Shown in pieces: positions 34,156-52,328 of a stretch of DNA of 64,000 nucleotides (position 1 is its first letter; every line of letters starts with the position of its first letter). The stretch is from positions 5,246,001 to 5,310,000 of the forward strand of contig NC_009831.1 in assembly GCF_000018025.1 (NCBI RefSeq). Reading direction: 5' to 3'. The notes below the pieces were generated by a model. That model had not been told where the DNA came from. It saw only the letters and a list, made by a program, of their open reading frames with translations, and searched no databases. Origin of the DNA: Shewanella sediminis HAW-EB3 (GTDB taxonomy: Bacteria; Pseudomonadota; Gammaproteobacteria; Enterobacterales; Shewanellaceae). The position numbers and the translations under genes are program-made.

Positions 34156-34346
34156 TATGCACCCGCCTTAGAAGTAATAATGGTCTTAACGCGCGCAATG
34201 TTGCGACGCACGATTTTAAGCTGATGAGTCTGAGTCAACTGACCAGTGGCGTGTTGCATACGCAGATTAAACTGCTCACGCAGCAGACCAAGCAGTTCAG
34301 CGTTCAGTTCTTCAACGCTCTTTTCTGTTAGTTCGCTCGCTTTCAT
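34155..34346 (-). CDS. rpmC: 50S ribosomal protein L29
   Basis: 63 residues, [19 protein letters not shown], helical hairpin with [11 protein letters not shown]. Near the tunnel exit. One-base overlaps with rplP and rpsQ. Confidence 0.97.
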
Positions 34347-34756
34347 TACATCACCGTCTTAGTTACAAAGGTGGTCTTAAGAGGCAGCTTAGCGGCAGCA
34401 AGAGCGAAAGCTTCACGAGCTAGCTCCTCTGTTACACCATCCATCTCATAAAGAACCTTACCTGGCTGAATTTGGCAAACCCAATATTCAACGTTACCCT
34501 TACCTTTACCCATACGCACTTCAAGAGGCTTAGAGGTGATAGGCTTATCAGGGAAAACGCGGATCCAGATTTGACCTTGACGTTTAATGTGACGTGTCAT
34601 AGCACGACGCGCAGCTTCAATTTGACGAGCAGTTAGACGACCACGTCCAACAGCTTTCAAACCGAAATCACCGAAGCTTACTTCAGTGCCGTTCGCTAGA
34701 CCACGGTTGCGGCCTTTGAACATTTTGCGAAATTTAGTTCGTTTTGGTTGCAGCAT
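34346..34756 (-). CDS. rplP: 50S ribosomal protein L16
   Basis: 136 residues, [19 protein letters not shown] and the conserved [13 protein letters not shown]. Organises the A-site side of the peptidyl-transferase centre. S10 operon. Confidence 0.98.
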
Positions 34757-34767
34757 TGCCAGCTCTC

Positions 34768-35457
34768 CTATTTACCGCGAGGCTTACGCTTCGGCTGCTG
34801 TTTCGGCTCTTCATGCGCAGGAACAACGCCGTCTAGAACTTCACCTTTGAAGACCCAAACTTTAACGCCAATCACACCGTATTGAGTGTGACTCTCTGCA
34901 GTAGAATAGTCGATATCAGCACGCAGTGTATGTAGAGGTACACGACCTTCACGATACCACTCAGAACGCGCAATCTCAGCACCGCCTAGACGGCCGCCAA
35001 CTTGAACCTTGATACCTTTAGCACCAAGACGCATTGCATTTTGTACTGCGCGCTTCATAGCACGACGGAACATAACACGACGCTCTAGCTGCGAAGCGAT
35101 GCCATCGGCAACAAGCTTAGCATCTAGCTCAGGCTTACGGATCTCAGCGATGTTGATTTGAGCTGGAATACCAGTCAGCTTAGCAACTGCGTTGCGTAGC
35201 TTCTCAACGTCTTCGCCTTTCTTACCAATCACAACACCTGGACGGGCAGTGTGAATAGTAACGCGAACACTCTTTGCTGGACGCTCGATAACAATCTTAG
35301 AAACTGATGCTTGCTTAAGTTTCTTTTCAAGAAACTTACGCACTTCACTGTCACTAGTTAAGTTATTGGCATAGTCTGACTTGTCAGCGTACCAGGTCGA
35401 GATCCAAGGCTTAGTGATACCCAGACGGATACCATTAGGATGTACTTTCTGTCCCAT
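34768..35457 (-). CDS. rpsC: 30S ribosomal protein S3
   Basis: 229 residues, [18 protein letters not shown], with a KH domain whose GXXG loop is in [14 protein letters not shown]. Part of the mRNA entry tunnel. S10 operon. Confidence 0.98.
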   Translation of the reverse strand: MGQKVHPNGIRLGITKPWISTWYADKSDYANNLTSDSEVRKFLEKKLKQASVSKIVIERPAKSVRVTIHTARPGVVIGKKGEDVEKLRNAVAKLTGIPAQINIAEIRKPELDAKLVADGIASQLERRVMFRRAMKRAVQNAMRLGAKGIKVQVGGRLGGAEIARSEWYREGRVPLHTLRADIDYSTAESHTQYGVIGVKVWVFKGEVLDGVVPAHEEPKQQPKRKPRGK

Positions 35458-35466
35458 TGCTAACTC

Positions 35467-35799
35467 CTAGCGATCTGATACAACCACAGTAATGTGGCTG
35501 GTACGCTTAATTATACGATCAGCACGGCCTTTGGCACGTGGCATGATACGTTTCATAGTTGGACCTTCATCGATCATAATGGCTCCAACTCTTAGCTCGT
35601 CAATGTCAGCACCTTCATTGTGCTCAGCATTAGCGATTGCAGAGTCCAGTACTTTTTTAACAAGTACTGCAGCTTTTTTAGGGCTGAAAGTTAAAATTTC
35701 GAGAGCCTTAGCAACAGGCAGTCCACGGATTTGATCTGCAACCAAACGACACTTTTGAGGCGACGTACGGGCAAAACGATGTTTAGCTAAAACTTCCAT
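35467..35799 (-). CDS. rplV: 50S ribosomal protein L22
   Basis: 110 residues, [20 protein letters not shown]; the long beta-hairpin with [15 protein letters not shown] lines the exit tunnel. No insertion or deletion of the macrolide-resistance type is evident. S10 operon. Confidence 0.98.
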
Positions 35800-35814
35800 C
35801 TTATTCCTCCCGTA

Positions 35815-36932
<1,118 letters not shown>

Positions 36933-36948
36933 GATAATTCTCCTTTGC

Positions 36949-37248
36949 TTACTCAGCGCCGACGAAATCGATTTCAGCGCCGTCAGCTAGAGTCACGTAG
37001 GCTTTTTTCCAATCTACACGACGACCCATACGGGCACCGGTACGCTTGGTCTTACCTTTGTTAACTAGAGTGCGAACTGAATCAACTTCAACTTCGAACA
37101 ATTGAGCGACTGCAGCCTTAACTTCAGCTTTAGTTGCGTCGATAGCTACACGGAAAACTACCGTGTTGTCATTTTCTGCACAAACAGTACTCTTTTCAGA
37201 GATATGTGGTGCAAGAATAACTTTTAGCAAACGTTCTTGACTGATCAT
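36949..37248 (-). CDS. rplW: 50S ribosomal protein L23
   Basis: 99 residues, [20 protein letters not shown]. Docking site for trigger factor and SRP at the tunnel exit. Its ATG overlaps the rplD stop by 4 bases (ATGA). Confidence 0.98.
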
Positions 37249-37850
37249 CCCAGCATCTCCTCGATTTGCTTAACAGCATCGGCAGTGACTAGTACTTTGT
37301 TGAACGCGATAAGGCTAACTGGATCAATACCAGCAACATCACGAACGTCAACTTTGTACAAGTTGCGAGCAGCCAAGAACAAGTTCTCGTCAATTTCTGG
37401 AGTAACAATCAACACGTCTTCCAGGTTCATTTCAGCCAATTTAGCTTTAAGCTCTTTAGTTTTAGGAGCTTCAACACTAAACGACTCAACCACGATAAGA
37501 CGGTCTTGACGTACCAATTCAGAGAATATGCTTTTCAGCGCTCCGCGGTACATCTTCTTGTTTACTTTTTGGCTGTGATCTTGAGCTTTAGCAGCGAATG
37601 TTACGCCACCGCCACGCCAGATCGGGCCTTTAACAGTACCGGCACGTGCACGGCCAGTACCTTTTTGGCGCCATGGCTTTTTGCCAGAGCCAATAACTTC
37701 CGCACGAGTCTTTTGAGCACGAGTGCCCTGACGTGCGTTTGCAGCATAAGCTACAACTACCTGATGAACCAGTGCTTCATTAAAGTCACGGCCGAAGGTA
37801 GTTTCGGAAACTTCCAGAGCACTTTGTGCGTCTTTCAATACCAATTCCAT
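37245..37850 (-). CDS. rplD: 50S ribosomal protein L4
   Basis: 201 residues with the internal extended loop [18 protein letters not shown] that reaches into the exit tunnel. In E. coli L4 also represses the S10 operon through its leader; a comparable leader hairpin is present here at 38861-38910. Confidence 0.98.
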   Translation of the reverse strand: MELVLKDAQSALEVSETTFGRDFNEALVHQVVVAYAANARQGTRAQKTRAEVIGSGKKPWRQKGTGRARAGTVKGPIWRGGGVTFAAKAQDHSQKVNKKMYRGALKSIFSELVRQDRLIVVESFSVEAPKTKELKAKLAEMNLEDVLIVTPEIDENLFLAARNLYKVDVRDVAGIDPVSLIAFNKVLVTADAVKQIEEMLG

Positions 37851-37866
37851 TACTATCTCCTCAGAC

Positions 37867-38505
37867 CTAAGCTTTAACGGCAGGTTTGATGATCAGGTTG
37901 CCATTTGTGGCTCCCGGAACAGCACCCTTAACCAGTAGCAAGTTACGCTCTGCATCTACACGTACAACGTCTAGATTCTGCGTTGTAACACGCTCTGCAC
38001 CCATGTGGCCTGACATTTTCTTACCTTTGAAAACGCGACCAGGTGTCTGGTTTTGACCGATAGAACCGTTGGATCTATGTGCCAGTGAGTTACCGTGTGT
38101 CATGTCTTGTGCATGGAAGTTCCAACGCTTAATACCGCCTTGGAAGCCCTTACCTTTAGATTGACCAGTAACATCAACTTTCGCTACGTCAGCGAAGATA
38201 TCAACATTTAGCTCAGCACCAACTTCAATGCTTTCGCCTTCACCATCTGCCAAACGCACTTCCCACAAACCACGACCGGCTTCAACGCCTGCCTTAGCAA
38301 AGTGACCTGCTTCTGGTTTAGTGATGCGATTAGCTTTTTTGGTACCAGTAGTAACTTGAAGTGCACGGTAACCGTCAGTTTCTAAGGTTTTCACCTGAGT
38401 AACACGGTTAGAAGCGATTTCAATTACTGTAACTGGAATAGACACACCATCTTCAGCGAAGATGCGAGTCATACCCACTTTACGACCGATAAGACCGATA
38501 GCCAT
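37867..38505 (-). CDS. rplC: 50S ribosomal protein L3
   Basis: 212 residues, [20 protein letters not shown], and the central loop [20 protein letters not shown] near the peptidyl-transferase centre. Second gene of the S10 operon. Confidence 0.98.
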   Translation of the reverse strand: MAIGLIGRKVGMTRIFAEDGVSIPVTVIEIASNRVTQVKTLETDGYRALQVTTGTKKANRITKPEAGHFAKAGVEAGRGLWEVRLADGEGESIEVGAELNVDIFADVAKVDVTGQSKGKGFQGGIKRWNFHAQDMTHGNSLAHRSNGSIGQNQTPGRVFKGKKMSGHMGAERVTTQNLDVVRVDAERNLLLVKGAVPGATNGNLIIKPAVKA

Positions 38506-38520
38506 CTCGAAAACCTCTTA

Positions 38521-38844
<324 letters not shown>

Positions 38845-38860
38845 CTAAAATGGACACATA

Positions 38861-38910
38861 AAAAATCACCCTCTTGCACTTCCATATTGGAACGCAGAGC
38901 GAGATGATTT
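38861..38910 (-). ncRNA. S10 leader hairpin (L4-type attenuator)
   Basis: Leftward transcript from AAATCATCTC to GGTGATTTTTT forms a long imperfect stem (AAATCA / TGATTT outer, CTCTGC / GCAAGAG middle, TTCC / GGAA apex around AATAT) with a U-run. Placed 29 bases before rpsJ, this matches the position and form of the E. coli HE hairpin at which L4 causes NusA-dependent termination. Function is inferred. Confidence 0.6.
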
Positions 38911-39003
38911 AACCGTTCGACTCACAATCGGAGTCGCTGTTTTTTTGAGTTAGACCTATTGTCTAACTAATGTATTTCGCCTAATGGTTAAGGCGAAGGG
39001 GGT

Positions 39004-39031
39004 ATTATACTGATTTATTCACTCAGATCAA
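39004..39031 (-). promoter_or_regulatory. S10 operon promoter
   Basis: Leftward -35 TTGATC (39026-39031), 16-base spacer, perfect -10 TATAAT (39004-39009), giving a leader of about 165 bases to rpsJ. The remainder of 38833-39205 is this leader and the tufA terminator; no gene. Confidence 0.8.
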
Positions 39032-39149
39032 CCCCAGTGATTGAATTATCATCTATAAGATGAAATCCATCAAGTGGCGGCATTATACAAACTTCTTACG
39101 CTAAATCCACTTATTTCTATTAATGATGCTCAGCCGATAAATTATAGGC

Positions 39150-39181
39150 AATAAAAAAGGCAGCCTAAGCTGCCTTTTTTG
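39150..39181 (-). terminator. tufA terminator (end of str operon)
   Basis: Stem AAAAAAGGCAGC / GCTGCCTTTTTT with a CTAA loop, 26 bases beyond tufA. Confidence 0.93.
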
Positions 39182-39205
39182 ATATTGAGTTAAGACTAGT
39201 CGCTA

Positions 39206-40390
39206 TTAAGCAACAATCTCAGCTACAACACCAGCACCTACTGTACGGCCACCTTCACGGATAGCGAAGCGTAAACCTTCGTCCATCGCGATTGGGCAGA
39301 TTAGTGTAACAGTCATAGCAACGTTGTCACCAGGCATTACCATCTCAACGCCTTCTGGCAATTCGATAGTACCGGTTACGTCAGTTGTACGGAAGTAGAA
39401 CTGTGGACGGTAGCCTTTGAAGAATGGAGTGTGACGTCCACCTTCTTCTTTTGACAGAACGTAGATTTCTGACTTGAAAGTTGTGTGTGGAGTGATTGAA
39501 CCAGGAGCAGCAAGAACCTGACCACGCTCAACATCTTCACGCTTAGTACCACGTAGAAGAACACCACAGTTCTCGCCAGCACGACCTTCGTCAAGAAGCT
39601 TACGGAACATTTCAACACCAGTACAAGTAGTCTTAGTTGTATCTTTGATACCAACGATTTCTACTTCTTCACCAACTTTGATGATACCGCGCTCTACACG
39701 ACCGGTAACAACTGTACCACGGCCTGAGATTGAGAAAACATCTTCGATTGGAAGAATGAATGCACCATCGATAGCACGCTCTGGCTCTGGAATGTAAGTA
39801 TCTAGAGCTTCAGCAAGCTCAAGGATCTTAGCTTCCCACTCTGGCTCGCCTTCAAGGGCTTTAAGCGCAGAACCTTGGATAACTGGTAGGTCATCACCTG
39901 GGAAATCATATTCAGAAAGAAGTTCACGAACTTCCATTTCTACAAGCTCAAGAAGCTCTTCATCGTCAACCATGTCACATTTGTTCATGAATACGATGAT
40001 GAATGGTACGCCAACCTGACGTGAAAGCAGGATGTGCTCACGTGTTTGTGGCATTGGACCATCTGTAGAAGCAACTACTAGAATCGCGCCGTCCATCTGT
40101 GCAGCACCAGTGATCATGTTTTTAACATAATCGGCGTGACCAGGACAATCTACGTGTGCGTAGTGACGTGAAGGAGTATCATATTCGATGTGAGAAGTAT
40201 TAATTGTAATACCGCGCTCACGCTCTTCTGGAGCGTTATCGATCTGTGCGAAATCTTTAACTTCACCACCGTAAGTCTTCGTTAAAACTGAAGAGATAGC
40301 TGCAGTTAGAGTTGTTTTACCATGATCGACGTGTCCGATAGTACCAACGTTGACATGGGGTTTATTACGTTCAAATTTTTCTTTAGCCAC
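39206..40390 (-). CDS. tufA: Elongation factor Tu (intact copy)
   Basis: 394 residues. GTPase motifs: GHVDHGKT (G1), [13 protein letters not shown] (G3) and NKCD (G4), followed by two beta-barrel domains. Delivers aminoacyl-tRNA to the ribosome. The start is GTG (reading VAKEKFERN), preceded by AAGGAA at 6-7 bases; longer upstream reading frames are not used. It is the only intact tuf in the window; the second copy at 55963 has a frameshift. The 3' part is nearly identical to that copy and the shared sequence continues 9 bases past the stop. Confidence 0.98.
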   Translation of the reverse strand: MAKEKFERNKPHVNVGTIGHVDHGKTTLTAAISSVLTKTYGGEVKDFAQIDNAPEERERGITINTSHIEYDTPSRHYAHVDCPGHADYVKNMITGAAQMDGAILVVASTDGPMPQTREHILLSRQVGVPFIIVFMNKCDMVDDEELLELVEMEVRELLSEYDFPGDDLPVIQGSALKALEGEPEWEAKILELAEALDTYIPEPERAIDGAFILPIEDVFSISGRGTVVTGRVERGIIKVGEEVEIVGIKDTTKTTCTGVEMFRKLLDEGRAGENCGVLLRGTKREDVERGQVLAAPGSITPHTTFKSEIYVLSKEEGGRHTPFFKGYRPQFYFRTTDVTGTIELPEGVEMVMPGDNVAMTVTLICPIAMDEGLRFAIREGGRTVGAGVVAEIVA

Positions 40391-40472
40391 GATATATTCC
40401 TTTCTTTTCAGAAATGCTCGGCTATAACCGAGCAATAGCAATTAATTTATACAAATATGGCAAGCCGGGCTA

Positions 40473-42569
40473 TTAGCCACGAGCTTCCATAATCGCTTTA
40501 GCAATGTTTTGCGGTGCATCAGAGTACTTCAAAAACTCCATAGAGTATGAAGCGCGCCCCTGAGATGCGCTGCGCAAATCTGTTGCGTAACCAAACATTT
40601 CAGATAAAGGTACAGTCGCGTGAACGAGCTTGACACCGGCAATGCCGTCATCCATACCTTCGATCAATCCACGACGACGGTTCAAGTCTCCGACCACATC
40701 ACCCATATAATCTTCAGGTGTTGTGACTTCGACTTTCATGCATGGTTCTAACAGTACAGGGTCTGCTTCTAGAGCACCCTTCTTAAAGCCCATTGAACCA
40801 GCAACTTTAAAGGCCATTTCATTCGAATCCACATCATGATATGAACCGTCATAAAGTGTAACCTTCACGTCTAAGAGAGGGAAGCCAGCTAAAACGCCGC
40901 TCTTCATCTGCTCTTGAATACCTTTATCTACTGCAGGTATGTATTCTCTTGGAACAACACCACCAACAATCTCGTTGACAAACTCGTACCCGAAGCCCTC
41001 TTCTTGAGGTTCCAGTTTCAACCAAACATGACCAAATTGGCCACGTCCGCCTGACTGGCGTACAAATTTACCTTCGACTTCTACACTAGAGCGAATAGTC
41101 TCACGATAAGCTACTTGAGGTTTACCTACGTTACACTCGACACTAAATTCGCGACGCATACGGTCAACGATAATATCTAAGTGTAGCTCACCCATGCCAG
41201 AGATAAGTGTCTGACCTGATTCTGGATCAGTTTCGACACGGAAAGAGGGATCTTCTGCTGCAAGTTTTTGCAACGCAATTCCCATTTTCTGCTCATCGGC
41301 TTGAGATCTTGGTTCAACAGCAATCGTAATTACAGGCTCAGGGAACTCCATACGTTCCAGGATAACTTTATGATCTGGATCGCAAAGTGTATCTCCGGTA
41401 GTCACGTCCTTAAGACCAATTGCAGCCGCGATGTCACCAGCACGTACCTCTTTGATCTCTTGGCGATCGTTTGCGTGCATCTGCACCATACGACCGATAC
41501 GTTCCCGCTTCTGCTTAACCGAATTATAAACGCCGGAACCAGTTTCCAATACGCCCGAATAAACGCGCATAAAGGTCAAAGTTCCAACAAACGGGTCTGT
41601 CGCAATTTTAAATGCCAACGCAGAAAAAGGCGCATTATCGTCCGCAGGACGATCTGTCTCTTGATCTTTCTCGTCGATACCTTTAATTGCAGGCACTTCG
41701 ACAGGAGATGGCAAGTAATCAATAACAGCATCGAGAACCGCTTGCACACCTTTGTTCTTGAATGCAGAACCACAGGTAGCAAGTACGATTTCGTTAGCTA
41801 GAGTCCGTTTACGAAGTGCTGATTTAATCTCTTCTTCTGATAGTTCACCTTCTTCAAGGTATTTATCCATCAGCTCATCAGAGGCTTCAGCTGCTTCTTC
41901 AACGAGATATTCACGCATTTCGGCTGCTTTATCGGCTAGCTCAGCAGGAATATCTTCATAGGTAAAGGTCGCACCTTGATCAACTTCAGACCAGTTTATG
42001 GCCTTCATCTTAATCAGGTCGATAACACCTTTAAACTCCTCTTCTGCACCAATATTCAGATGAATCGGTACACAAGTCGCTCCCAGACGGTTACGGATCT
42101 GCTCGACAACACTTCCAAAATCAGCACCCGCTCGATCCATCTTATTGACGAATACAATACGTGGCACATGATATTTATCAGCTTGACGCCAAACAGTCTC
42201 AGATTGTGGTTCAACACCCGATGAACCACAGAACACAACAACTGCGCCATCAAGAACACGTAGCGAACGTTCAACTTCAATAGTGAAGTCAACGTGGCCA
42301 GGCGTATCGATGATGTTGATACGGTGCTCAGCGAACTGTGCTTCCATACCGCGCCAGAACGTAGTTGTTGCCGCAGAAGTAATGGTTATACCACGCTCCT
42401 GCTCCTGCTCCATCCAGTCCATAGTAGCTGCGCCATTATGAACTTCACCGATCTTATGAGATACACCAGTGTAGAACAGAACTCGTTCTGTTGTTGTGGT
42501 TTTTCCTGCGTCAACATGAGCACAAATACCAATATTTCGGTAGCGCTCAATCGGAGTTGTACGAGCCAC
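40473..42569 (-). CDS. fusA: Elongation factor G
   Basis: 698-residue translocase GTPase. G1 AHVDAGKT at 17-24, G3 DTPGHVDF, G4 NKMDRAG, then domains II-V with [19 protein letters not shown]. It lies between rpsG and tufA in the str operon, the standard housekeeping location. Confidence 0.98.
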   Translation of the reverse strand: MARTTPIERYRNIGICAHVDAGKTTTTERVLFYTGVSHKIGEVHNGAATMDWMEQEQERGITITSAATTTFWRGMEAQFAEHRINIIDTPGHVDFTIEVERSLRVLDGAVVVFCGSSGVEPQSETVWRQADKYHVPRIVFVNKMDRAGADFGSVVEQIRNRLGATCVPIHLNIGAEEEFKGVIDLIKMKAINWSEVDQGATFTYEDIPAELADKAAEMREYLVEEAAEASDELMDKYLEEGELSEEEIKSALRKRTLANEIVLATCGSAFKNKGVQAVLDAVIDYLPSPVEVPAIKGIDEKDQETDRPADDNAPFSALAFKIATDPFVGTLTFMRVYSGVLETGSGVYNSVKQKRERIGRMVQMHANDRQEIKEVRAGDIAAAIGLKDVTTGDTLCDPDHKVILERMEFPEPVITIAVEPRSQADEQKMGIALQKLAAEDPSFRVETDPESGQTLISGMGELHLDIIVDRMRREFSVECNVGKPQVAYRETIRSSVEVEGKFVRQSGGRGQFGHVWLKLEPQEEGFGYEFVNEIVGGVVPREYIPAVDKGIQEQMKSGVLAGFPLLDVKVTLYDGSYHDVDSNEMAFKVAGSMGFKKGALEADPVLLEPCMKVEVTTPEDYMGDVVGDLNRRRGLIEGMDDGIAGVKLVHATVPLSEMFGYATDLRSASQGRASYSMEFLKYSDAPQNIAKAIMEARG

Positions 42570-42644
42570 GTTTAAACCCTCTTAACTAAGGCAAATGCCT
42601 TAGAGATGTAGAATATGGAGCTGGCAAATGCCAGCTCCATCAGA

Positions 42645-43115
42645 TTACCAGCGGTAATGAGCAAACGCTTTGTTTGCTTCTGCCATACGATGCACGTCTT
42701 CGCGCTTCTTAACAGCAGTACCTTTGTTATCTGAAGCGTCTAGCAATTCACCGGCTAGACGTAGAGCCATAGATTTTTCACCACGCTTACGTGCAGCTTC
42801 AACTAACCAACGCATGCCCAGTGCATTACGACGTACTGGACGTACTTCACATGGTACTTGGTAAGTAGAACCACCAACACGACGAGATTTAACCTCGACC
42901 GATGGGCGAACATTTTCAAGTGCTGCTTCAAGGATCACTAAATGATCTTCGCTTTTCTTTTCAGAAGCGGTATCAAGTGCCTTGTAGATAATCTTTTCTG
43001 CAGTCGACTTTTTGCCGTCCTGCATAATGACGTTGATGAACTTAGCCAACAACTCACTATTAAACTTTGGATCTGGTAGGATTTTACGTTGTCCTACAAC
43101 GCGACGTCTTGGCAT
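42645..43115 (-). CDS. rpsG: 30S ribosomal protein S7
   Basis: 156 residues, [18 protein letters not shown] and the conserved [15 protein letters not shown]. Head-domain assembly protein; translational repressor of the str operon in E. coli through the rpsL-rpsG spacer. Confidence 0.98.
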   Translation of the reverse strand: MPRRRVVGQRKILPDPKFNSELLAKFINVIMQDGKKSTAEKIIYKALDTASEKKSEDHLVILEAALENVRPSVEVKSRRVGGSTYQVPCEVRPVRRNALGMRWLVEAARKRGEKSMALRLAGELLDASDNKGTAVKKREDVHRMAEANKAFAHYRW

Positions 43116-43195
43116 AACAATTTCTCCGTATGCTTCAGGGACCCCAAAACTGGAATCTCAATATAATCTAGCTTGGCCTTACTTAACGGAAAACG

Positions 43196-43618
<423 letters not shown>

Positions 43619-43623
43619 CTATA

Positions 43624-43639
43624 TCCCACAGGTGTGGGA
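43624..43639 (-). promoter_or_regulatory. Palindrome at the 5' end of the str mRNA
   Basis: TCCCACACCTGTGGGA, a perfect 16-base palindrome whose first base lies about 7 bases beyond the -10, that is at the expected transcription start. In RNA it would be a 6-bp stem with a 4-base loop at the very 5' end. Confidence 0.55.
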
Positions 43640-43645
43640 CGCGAA

Positions 43646-43674
43646 ATTTTAGAAAGGTAATGCCATTCTGTCAA
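43646..43674 (-). promoter_or_regulatory. str operon (rpsL) promoter
   Basis: Leftward perfect -35 TTGACA (43669-43674), 17-base spacer, -10 TAAAAT (43646-43651). Strong sigma-70 promoter about 70 bases before rpsL. Confidence 0.88.
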
Positions 43675-43704
43675 GAAATAGACAACTTTTAACCGATAAT
43701 AAGT

Positions 43705-43732
43705 AAAAAAAAGGCGCCAAAGGCGCCTTTTT
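43705..43732 (-). terminator. rpoBC operon terminator
   Basis: Stem AAAAAGGCGCC / GGCGCCTTTTT around AAA, with a long leftward T run, 28 bases beyond rpoC. Confidence 0.93.
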
Positions 43733-43760
43733 AACATCCTATTTACGTTTTAGCACGAAA

Positions 43761-47978
<4,218 letters not shown>

Positions 47979-48058
47979 GTTTCTCTCCTGAAGGAGTTAA
48001 ACCGGGTGCCCCGTTTGAGCGGAGCACCAATTTATTGCCAAACTAGATAAACCTAGAT

Positions 48059-51000
48059 TTAGTCTTGATCCAACTCGATATTAATACCGAGTGAACGGAT
48101 CTCCTTCAATAGTACATTGAAGGACTCTGGCATACCTGGTTGCATCTGGTGGTTACCGTCGACAATGTTTTTATACATATGAGTACGACCGTTAACGTCA
48201 TCAGATTTAACAGTGAGCATTTCCTGAAGCGTATATGCGGCACCGTATGCTTCTAGTGCCCAAACTTCCATCTCACCGAAACGCTGACCACCAAACTGAG
48301 CTTTACCACCCAATGGTTGCTGAGTAACAAGACTGTATGAACCCGTAGAACGAGCATGCATCTTATCGTCAACCAAGTGGTTCAGCTTAAGCATATACAT
48401 GTAACCTACAGTTACCTGACGCTCAAACTCATCACCCGTACGACCATCAAACAAACGGCGCTGTCCAGAAGTTGGAAGACCAGCAAGTGCCAGCATTTCC
48501 TTAATTTCTTTCTCTTTTGCACCATCGAATGCAGGCGTAGCAGTTGGGACACCACCCTTAAGGTTCTTAGCAAGACGCAATACTTCATCATCGGTAAACG
48601 AATCGATGTCGACGCGCTGCTGCACTTCTTCACCTAACTCATATACTTCTTTGATGTAGCCACGAAGCTCTGCTAGTTCGCGTTGCTCTTCCAGCATAGC
48701 AGTGATGCGATCACCGATACCTTTAGCAGCAGCACCCATGTGCACCTCTAGAACCTGACCGATGTTCATACGAGATGGTACACCTAGTGGGTTCAGAACG
48801 ATGTCGATTGGGTTACCGTTCTCATCGTAAGGCATGTCTTCAACAGGGTTAATCTTAGAGATAACACCCTTGTTACCGTGACGACCAGCCATCTTATCAC
48901 CAGGCTGGATAGTACGTTTAACTGCAAGGTAAACCTTAACAATCTTAAGTACGCCAGGTGCTAAATCATCACCTTGAGTGATCTTACGACGCTTAATTTC
49001 AAACTTCTTATCGAAATCTGCTTTTAGTTCGTCATGCTGTTCGGCAAGTTGTTCAAGTTCAGTTTGCTTAGCTTCATCGTCGATGGTTTGAACCAATAAC
49101 TGTGAGCGTGGAATAGTCGCTAACTGATCTTCGGTAAAGCCTGCATTCAGTAGAAGATTACGGGCACGTCCATAAACACCCTCTTCGAGGATCTGGAACT
49201 CTTCGCTCAAATCTTTCTTAGCCTGACCGACATGCATCTCTTCAATTTCAACAGCACGCTTATCTTTCTCAACGCCGTCACGGGTAAATACCTGGACGTC
49301 GATGATAGTACCTTTAACTGAGTTAGGTACGCGAAGTGAACTGTCTTTAACGTCAGAGGCCTTCTCACCGAAAATAGCACGGAGTAGTTTCTCTTCTGGA
49401 GTCAGTTGAGTTTCACCCTTAGGTGTTACCTTACCAACTAGGATGTCACCACCCTTAACTTCAGCACCGATGTAAACGATACCTGATTCATCCAGCTTAG
49501 AAAGCGCAGACTCACCAACGTTTGGAATATCGGCTGTGATCTCTTCACTACCTAGCTTAGTATCACGAGCGATACATGAAAGCTCCTGAATATGGATAGT
49601 CGTGAAACGATCTTCCATAGCTACACGCTCAGAGATAAGGATTGAATCCTCGAAGTTGTAACCATTCCAAGGCATGAACGCGATACGCATGTTCTGACCA
49701 AGAGCCAAATCACCTAAATCGGTAGATGGGCCATCGGCTAAAACGTCACCACGAACAACCGGATCACCCATCGAACAACAAGGACGTTGGTTAATACAGG
49801 TGTTCTGGTTAGAACGCGTGTATTTAGTCAAGTTGTAGATGTCGATACCAGCTTCACCAGGAGTAAGCTCAGATTCGTTAACCTTAACAACGATACGGCT
49901 AGCGTCGACATAATCGACATAACCGCCACGTTTAGCAGCAACAACAACACCTGAATCTACTGCCAATGTACGCTCAATACCTGTACCGACTAATGGCTTA
50001 TCAGCTTTTAGTGTTGGTACGGCTTGACGTTGCATGTTCGCACCCATCAAGGCACGGTTAGCATCATCGTGTTCTAGGAACGGAATCAGTGACGCTGCAA
50101 CTGAAATGATCTGCTGCGGCGATACATCCATATATTGAATGTCACCAGCACCCATAAAGGTTGAATCACCTTTATGACGACAAGCGATGAGCTCGTCCAT
50201 CATGCGACCGTCAGCATCTAAGTCGACGATAGCCTGTGCGATAACATAACGACCTTCTTCGATCGCTGACAGGTAATCGACCTGATCAGTCACAACACCA
50301 TCAATAACCTTGCGGTAAGGTGTTTCAAGGAAGCCGTAAGAGTTTGTACGTGCAAAACTTGCTAACGAGTTAATTAGACCAATGTTTGGACCTTCAGGGG
50401 TCTCAATTGGACATAAACGACCGTAGTGAGTTGGGTGTACATCTCGAACTTCGAAACCAGCACGTTCACGAGTCAAACCACCTGGACCAAGAGCCGAAAT
50501 ACGGCGCTTGTGAGTCACTTCTGAAAGTGGGTTGTTTTGATCCATAAACTGAGACAGTTGTGAAGATCCGAAGAACTCCTTAACTGCTGCAGAGATTGGC
50601 TTAGCGTTGATCAAATCTTGAGGCATTAGCTCGTTAAGATCACCAAGGCTTAAACGCTCACGTACGGCACGTTCAACACGAACTAGACCTACACGGAATT
50701 GGTTTTCAGCCATTTCACCAACACTACGGATACGACGGTTACCCAAGTGATCGATATCATCAACTTCATCATTACCATTACGGATAGTGATGATGTTTTT
50801 CATAACAGCAACGATATCTTCCTTAGATAGGATGCCTGTACCTTCGTCGTCATCAATGCTTAAACGACGGTTGAACTTCATACGACCAACTTTAGATAGG
50901 TCATAACGCTCTTCACTGAAGAACAAGTTCTGGAATAGGGCTTCGGCAGCATCTTTGGTTGGTGGCTCACCAGGACGCATCATACGGTAGATCTCAACTA

Positions 51001-52090
51001 ATGCTTCTAAGCGGTTAGTCGTAGAATCGATACGTAGCGTATCTGACATGTAAGCACCGTTATCAAGCTCGTTGATATACAGTGTGCTTATCTCTTTAAT
51101 GCCAGCCAGTGATAATTTAGCTAGATCTTCAAGGCTTATCTCAGCGTTCGCTGAAACTAACACTTCACCCGTATCCGGATCGATGTAATCCTGACCAGAG
51201 ATCTTACCAGAGATGTAATCAACCGGTACTTCAAGTTCTGTAGTATTAGTCTTTTCTAGCTGACGAATATGACGTGCAGTAATACGACGTCCTTTCTCAA
51301 CAAGAATGCTACCTTCAGAATCTTTGATATCGTAGCTAGCAGTCTCACCACGTAGGCGCTCTGCAACTAGATCCATCACTAATGAATCTTTCTTGATCTT
51401 AAAATTAACGCGATCGAAGAACAGATCCAAAATATCCTGAGTAGAATAGTCTAATGCACGTAAAATGATAGAAGCCGCTAGTTTACGACGACGGTCAATA
51501 CGAACAAACAGAGCATCTTTAGGATCGAATTCAAAATCTAACCAAGAACCACGGTAAGGAATAATACGTGCGTTATAAAGCACCTTACCAGATGAGTGGG
51601 TCTTGCCGCGGTCATGATCGAAGAAAACACCAGGTGAACGGTGTAACTGAGATACAATAACACGCTCAGTACCATTGATAACAAAGGTACCGTTGTCAGT
51701 CATCATGGGAATATCACCCATGTAGACTTCTTGTTCTTTAATGTCTTTAACTGTGCCAGGTGCCGCTTCACGGTCATACAACACCATACGCAATTTAACG
51801 CGCAGTGGTGCGGAATATGTAACACCGCGAATTTGACACTCTTTCACATCAAAAACAGGCTCACCTAACTTATAGCTAACATACTGTAGCTCTGAGTTAC
51901 CAGAAAAGCTTTTGATGGGAAAAACGCTACGGAAAGCGGCCTCAAAACCACGCTCACCGGTAGGATCTTGATCGGTGAACTTCTTGAATGAGTCCAACTG
52001 TATAGACAAAAGATAAGGAATATCCAAAACTTGTGGACGTTTACCAAAGTCTTTGCGAATACGCTTCTTTTCAGAATAGGAGTAAACCAT
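48059..52090 (-). CDS. rpoB: RNA polymerase beta subunit
   Basis: 1,343 residues from [16 protein letters not shown], the family's usual start and length; an in-frame ATG at 52135 is not used. The rifampicin pocket is wild type: [20 protein letters not shown], then [11 protein letters not shown]-terminal [18 protein letters not shown] is conserved. Confidence 0.99.
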   Translation of the reverse strand: MVYSYSEKKRIRKDFGKRPQVLDIPYLLSIQLDSFKKFTDQDPTGERGFEAAFRSVFPIKSFSGNSELQYVSYKLGEPVFDVKECQIRGVTYSAPLRVKLRMVLYDREAAPGTVKDIKEQEVYMGDIPMMTDNGTFVINGTERVIVSQLHRSPGVFFDHDRGKTHSSGKVLYNARIIPYRGSWLDFEFDPKDALFVRIDRRRKLAASIILRALDYSTQDILDLFFDRVNFKIKKDSLVMDLVAERLRGETASYDIKDSEGSILVEKGRRITARHIRQLEKTNTTELEVPVDYISGKISGQDYIDPDTGEVLVSANAEISLEDLAKLSLAGIKEISTLYINELDNGAYMSDTLRIDSTTNRLEALVEIYRMMRPGEPPTKDAAEALFQNLFFSEERYDLSKVGRMKFNRRLSIDDDEGTGILSKEDIVAVMKNIITIRNGNDEVDDIDHLGNRRIRSVGEMAENQFRVGLVRVERAVRERLSLGDLNELMPQDLINAKPISAAVKEFFGSSQLSQFMDQNNPLSEVTHKRRISALGPGGLTRERAGFEVRDVHPTHYGRLCPIETPEGPNIGLINSLASFARTNSYGFLETPYRKVIDGVVTDQVDYLSAIEEGRYVIAQAIVDLDADGRMMDELIACRHKGDSTFMGAGDIQYMDVSPQQIISVAASLIPFLEHDDANRALMGANMQRQAVPTLKADKPLVGTGIERTLAVDSGVVVAAKRGGYVDYVDASRIVVKVNESELTPGEAGIDIYNLTKYTRSNQNTCINQRPCCSMGDPVVRGDVLADGPSTDLGDLALGQNMRIAFMPWNGYNFEDSILISERVAMEDRFTTIHIQELSCIARDTKLGSEEITADIPNVGESALSKLDESGIVYIGAEVKGGDILVGKVTPKGETQLTPEEKLLRAIFGEKASDVKDSSLRVPNSVKGTIIDVQVFTRDGVEKDKRAVEIEEMHVGQAKKDLSEEFQILEEGVYGRARNLLLNAGFTEDQLATIPRSQLLVQTIDDEAKQTELEQLAEQHDELKADFDKKFEIKRRKITQGDDLAPGVLKIVKVYLAVKRTIQPGDKMAGRHGNKGVISKINPVEDMPYDENGNPIDIVLNPLGVPSRMNIGQVLEVHMGAAAKGIGDRITAMLEEQRELAELRGYIKEVYELGEEVQQRVDIDSFTDDEVLRLAKNLKGGVPTATPAFDGAKEKEIKEMLALAGLPTSGQRRLFDGRTGDEFERQVTVGYMYMLKLNHLVDDKMHARSTGSYSLVTQQPLGGKAQFGGQRFGEMEVWALEAYGAAYTLQEMLTVKSDDVNGRTHMYKNIVDGNHQMQPGMPESFNVLLKEIRSLGINIELDQD

Positions 52091-52256
52091 GGGTTTCCTC
52101 TGATTGCGAGATGTGACCAAGACTGAACCAATCATTTGATTGAAACAGCACGTTTGCCCATCACCGTTGATGGCAAGAACCTAACCAGTAATCTCTGTCA
52201 GGAACTGCATAATCTGGCGACAAACGGTGAAAAAAAAATCGCCTACGCTTACAGCG

Positions 52257-52291
52257 CAAAAAAGGCCGACGGTTAAAAAACCGCCAGCCTT
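52257..52291 (-). terminator. rplL-rpoB attenuator
   Basis: Leftward GAAGGCTGGCGGTT-TTTTAA-CCGTCGGCCTTTTTTGCGCTGTAAG: a hairpin with T run 37 bases beyond rplL. Sequence and position match the partial terminator in the E. coli rplL-rpoB spacer that lets only a fraction of polymerases reach rpoBC. A smaller hairpin CCCGA/TCGGG precedes it (52294-52307). Confidence 0.8.
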
Positions 52292-52328
52292 CACCCGATT
52301 ACTCGGGCTTAGTAAGTTAAATTATAAC

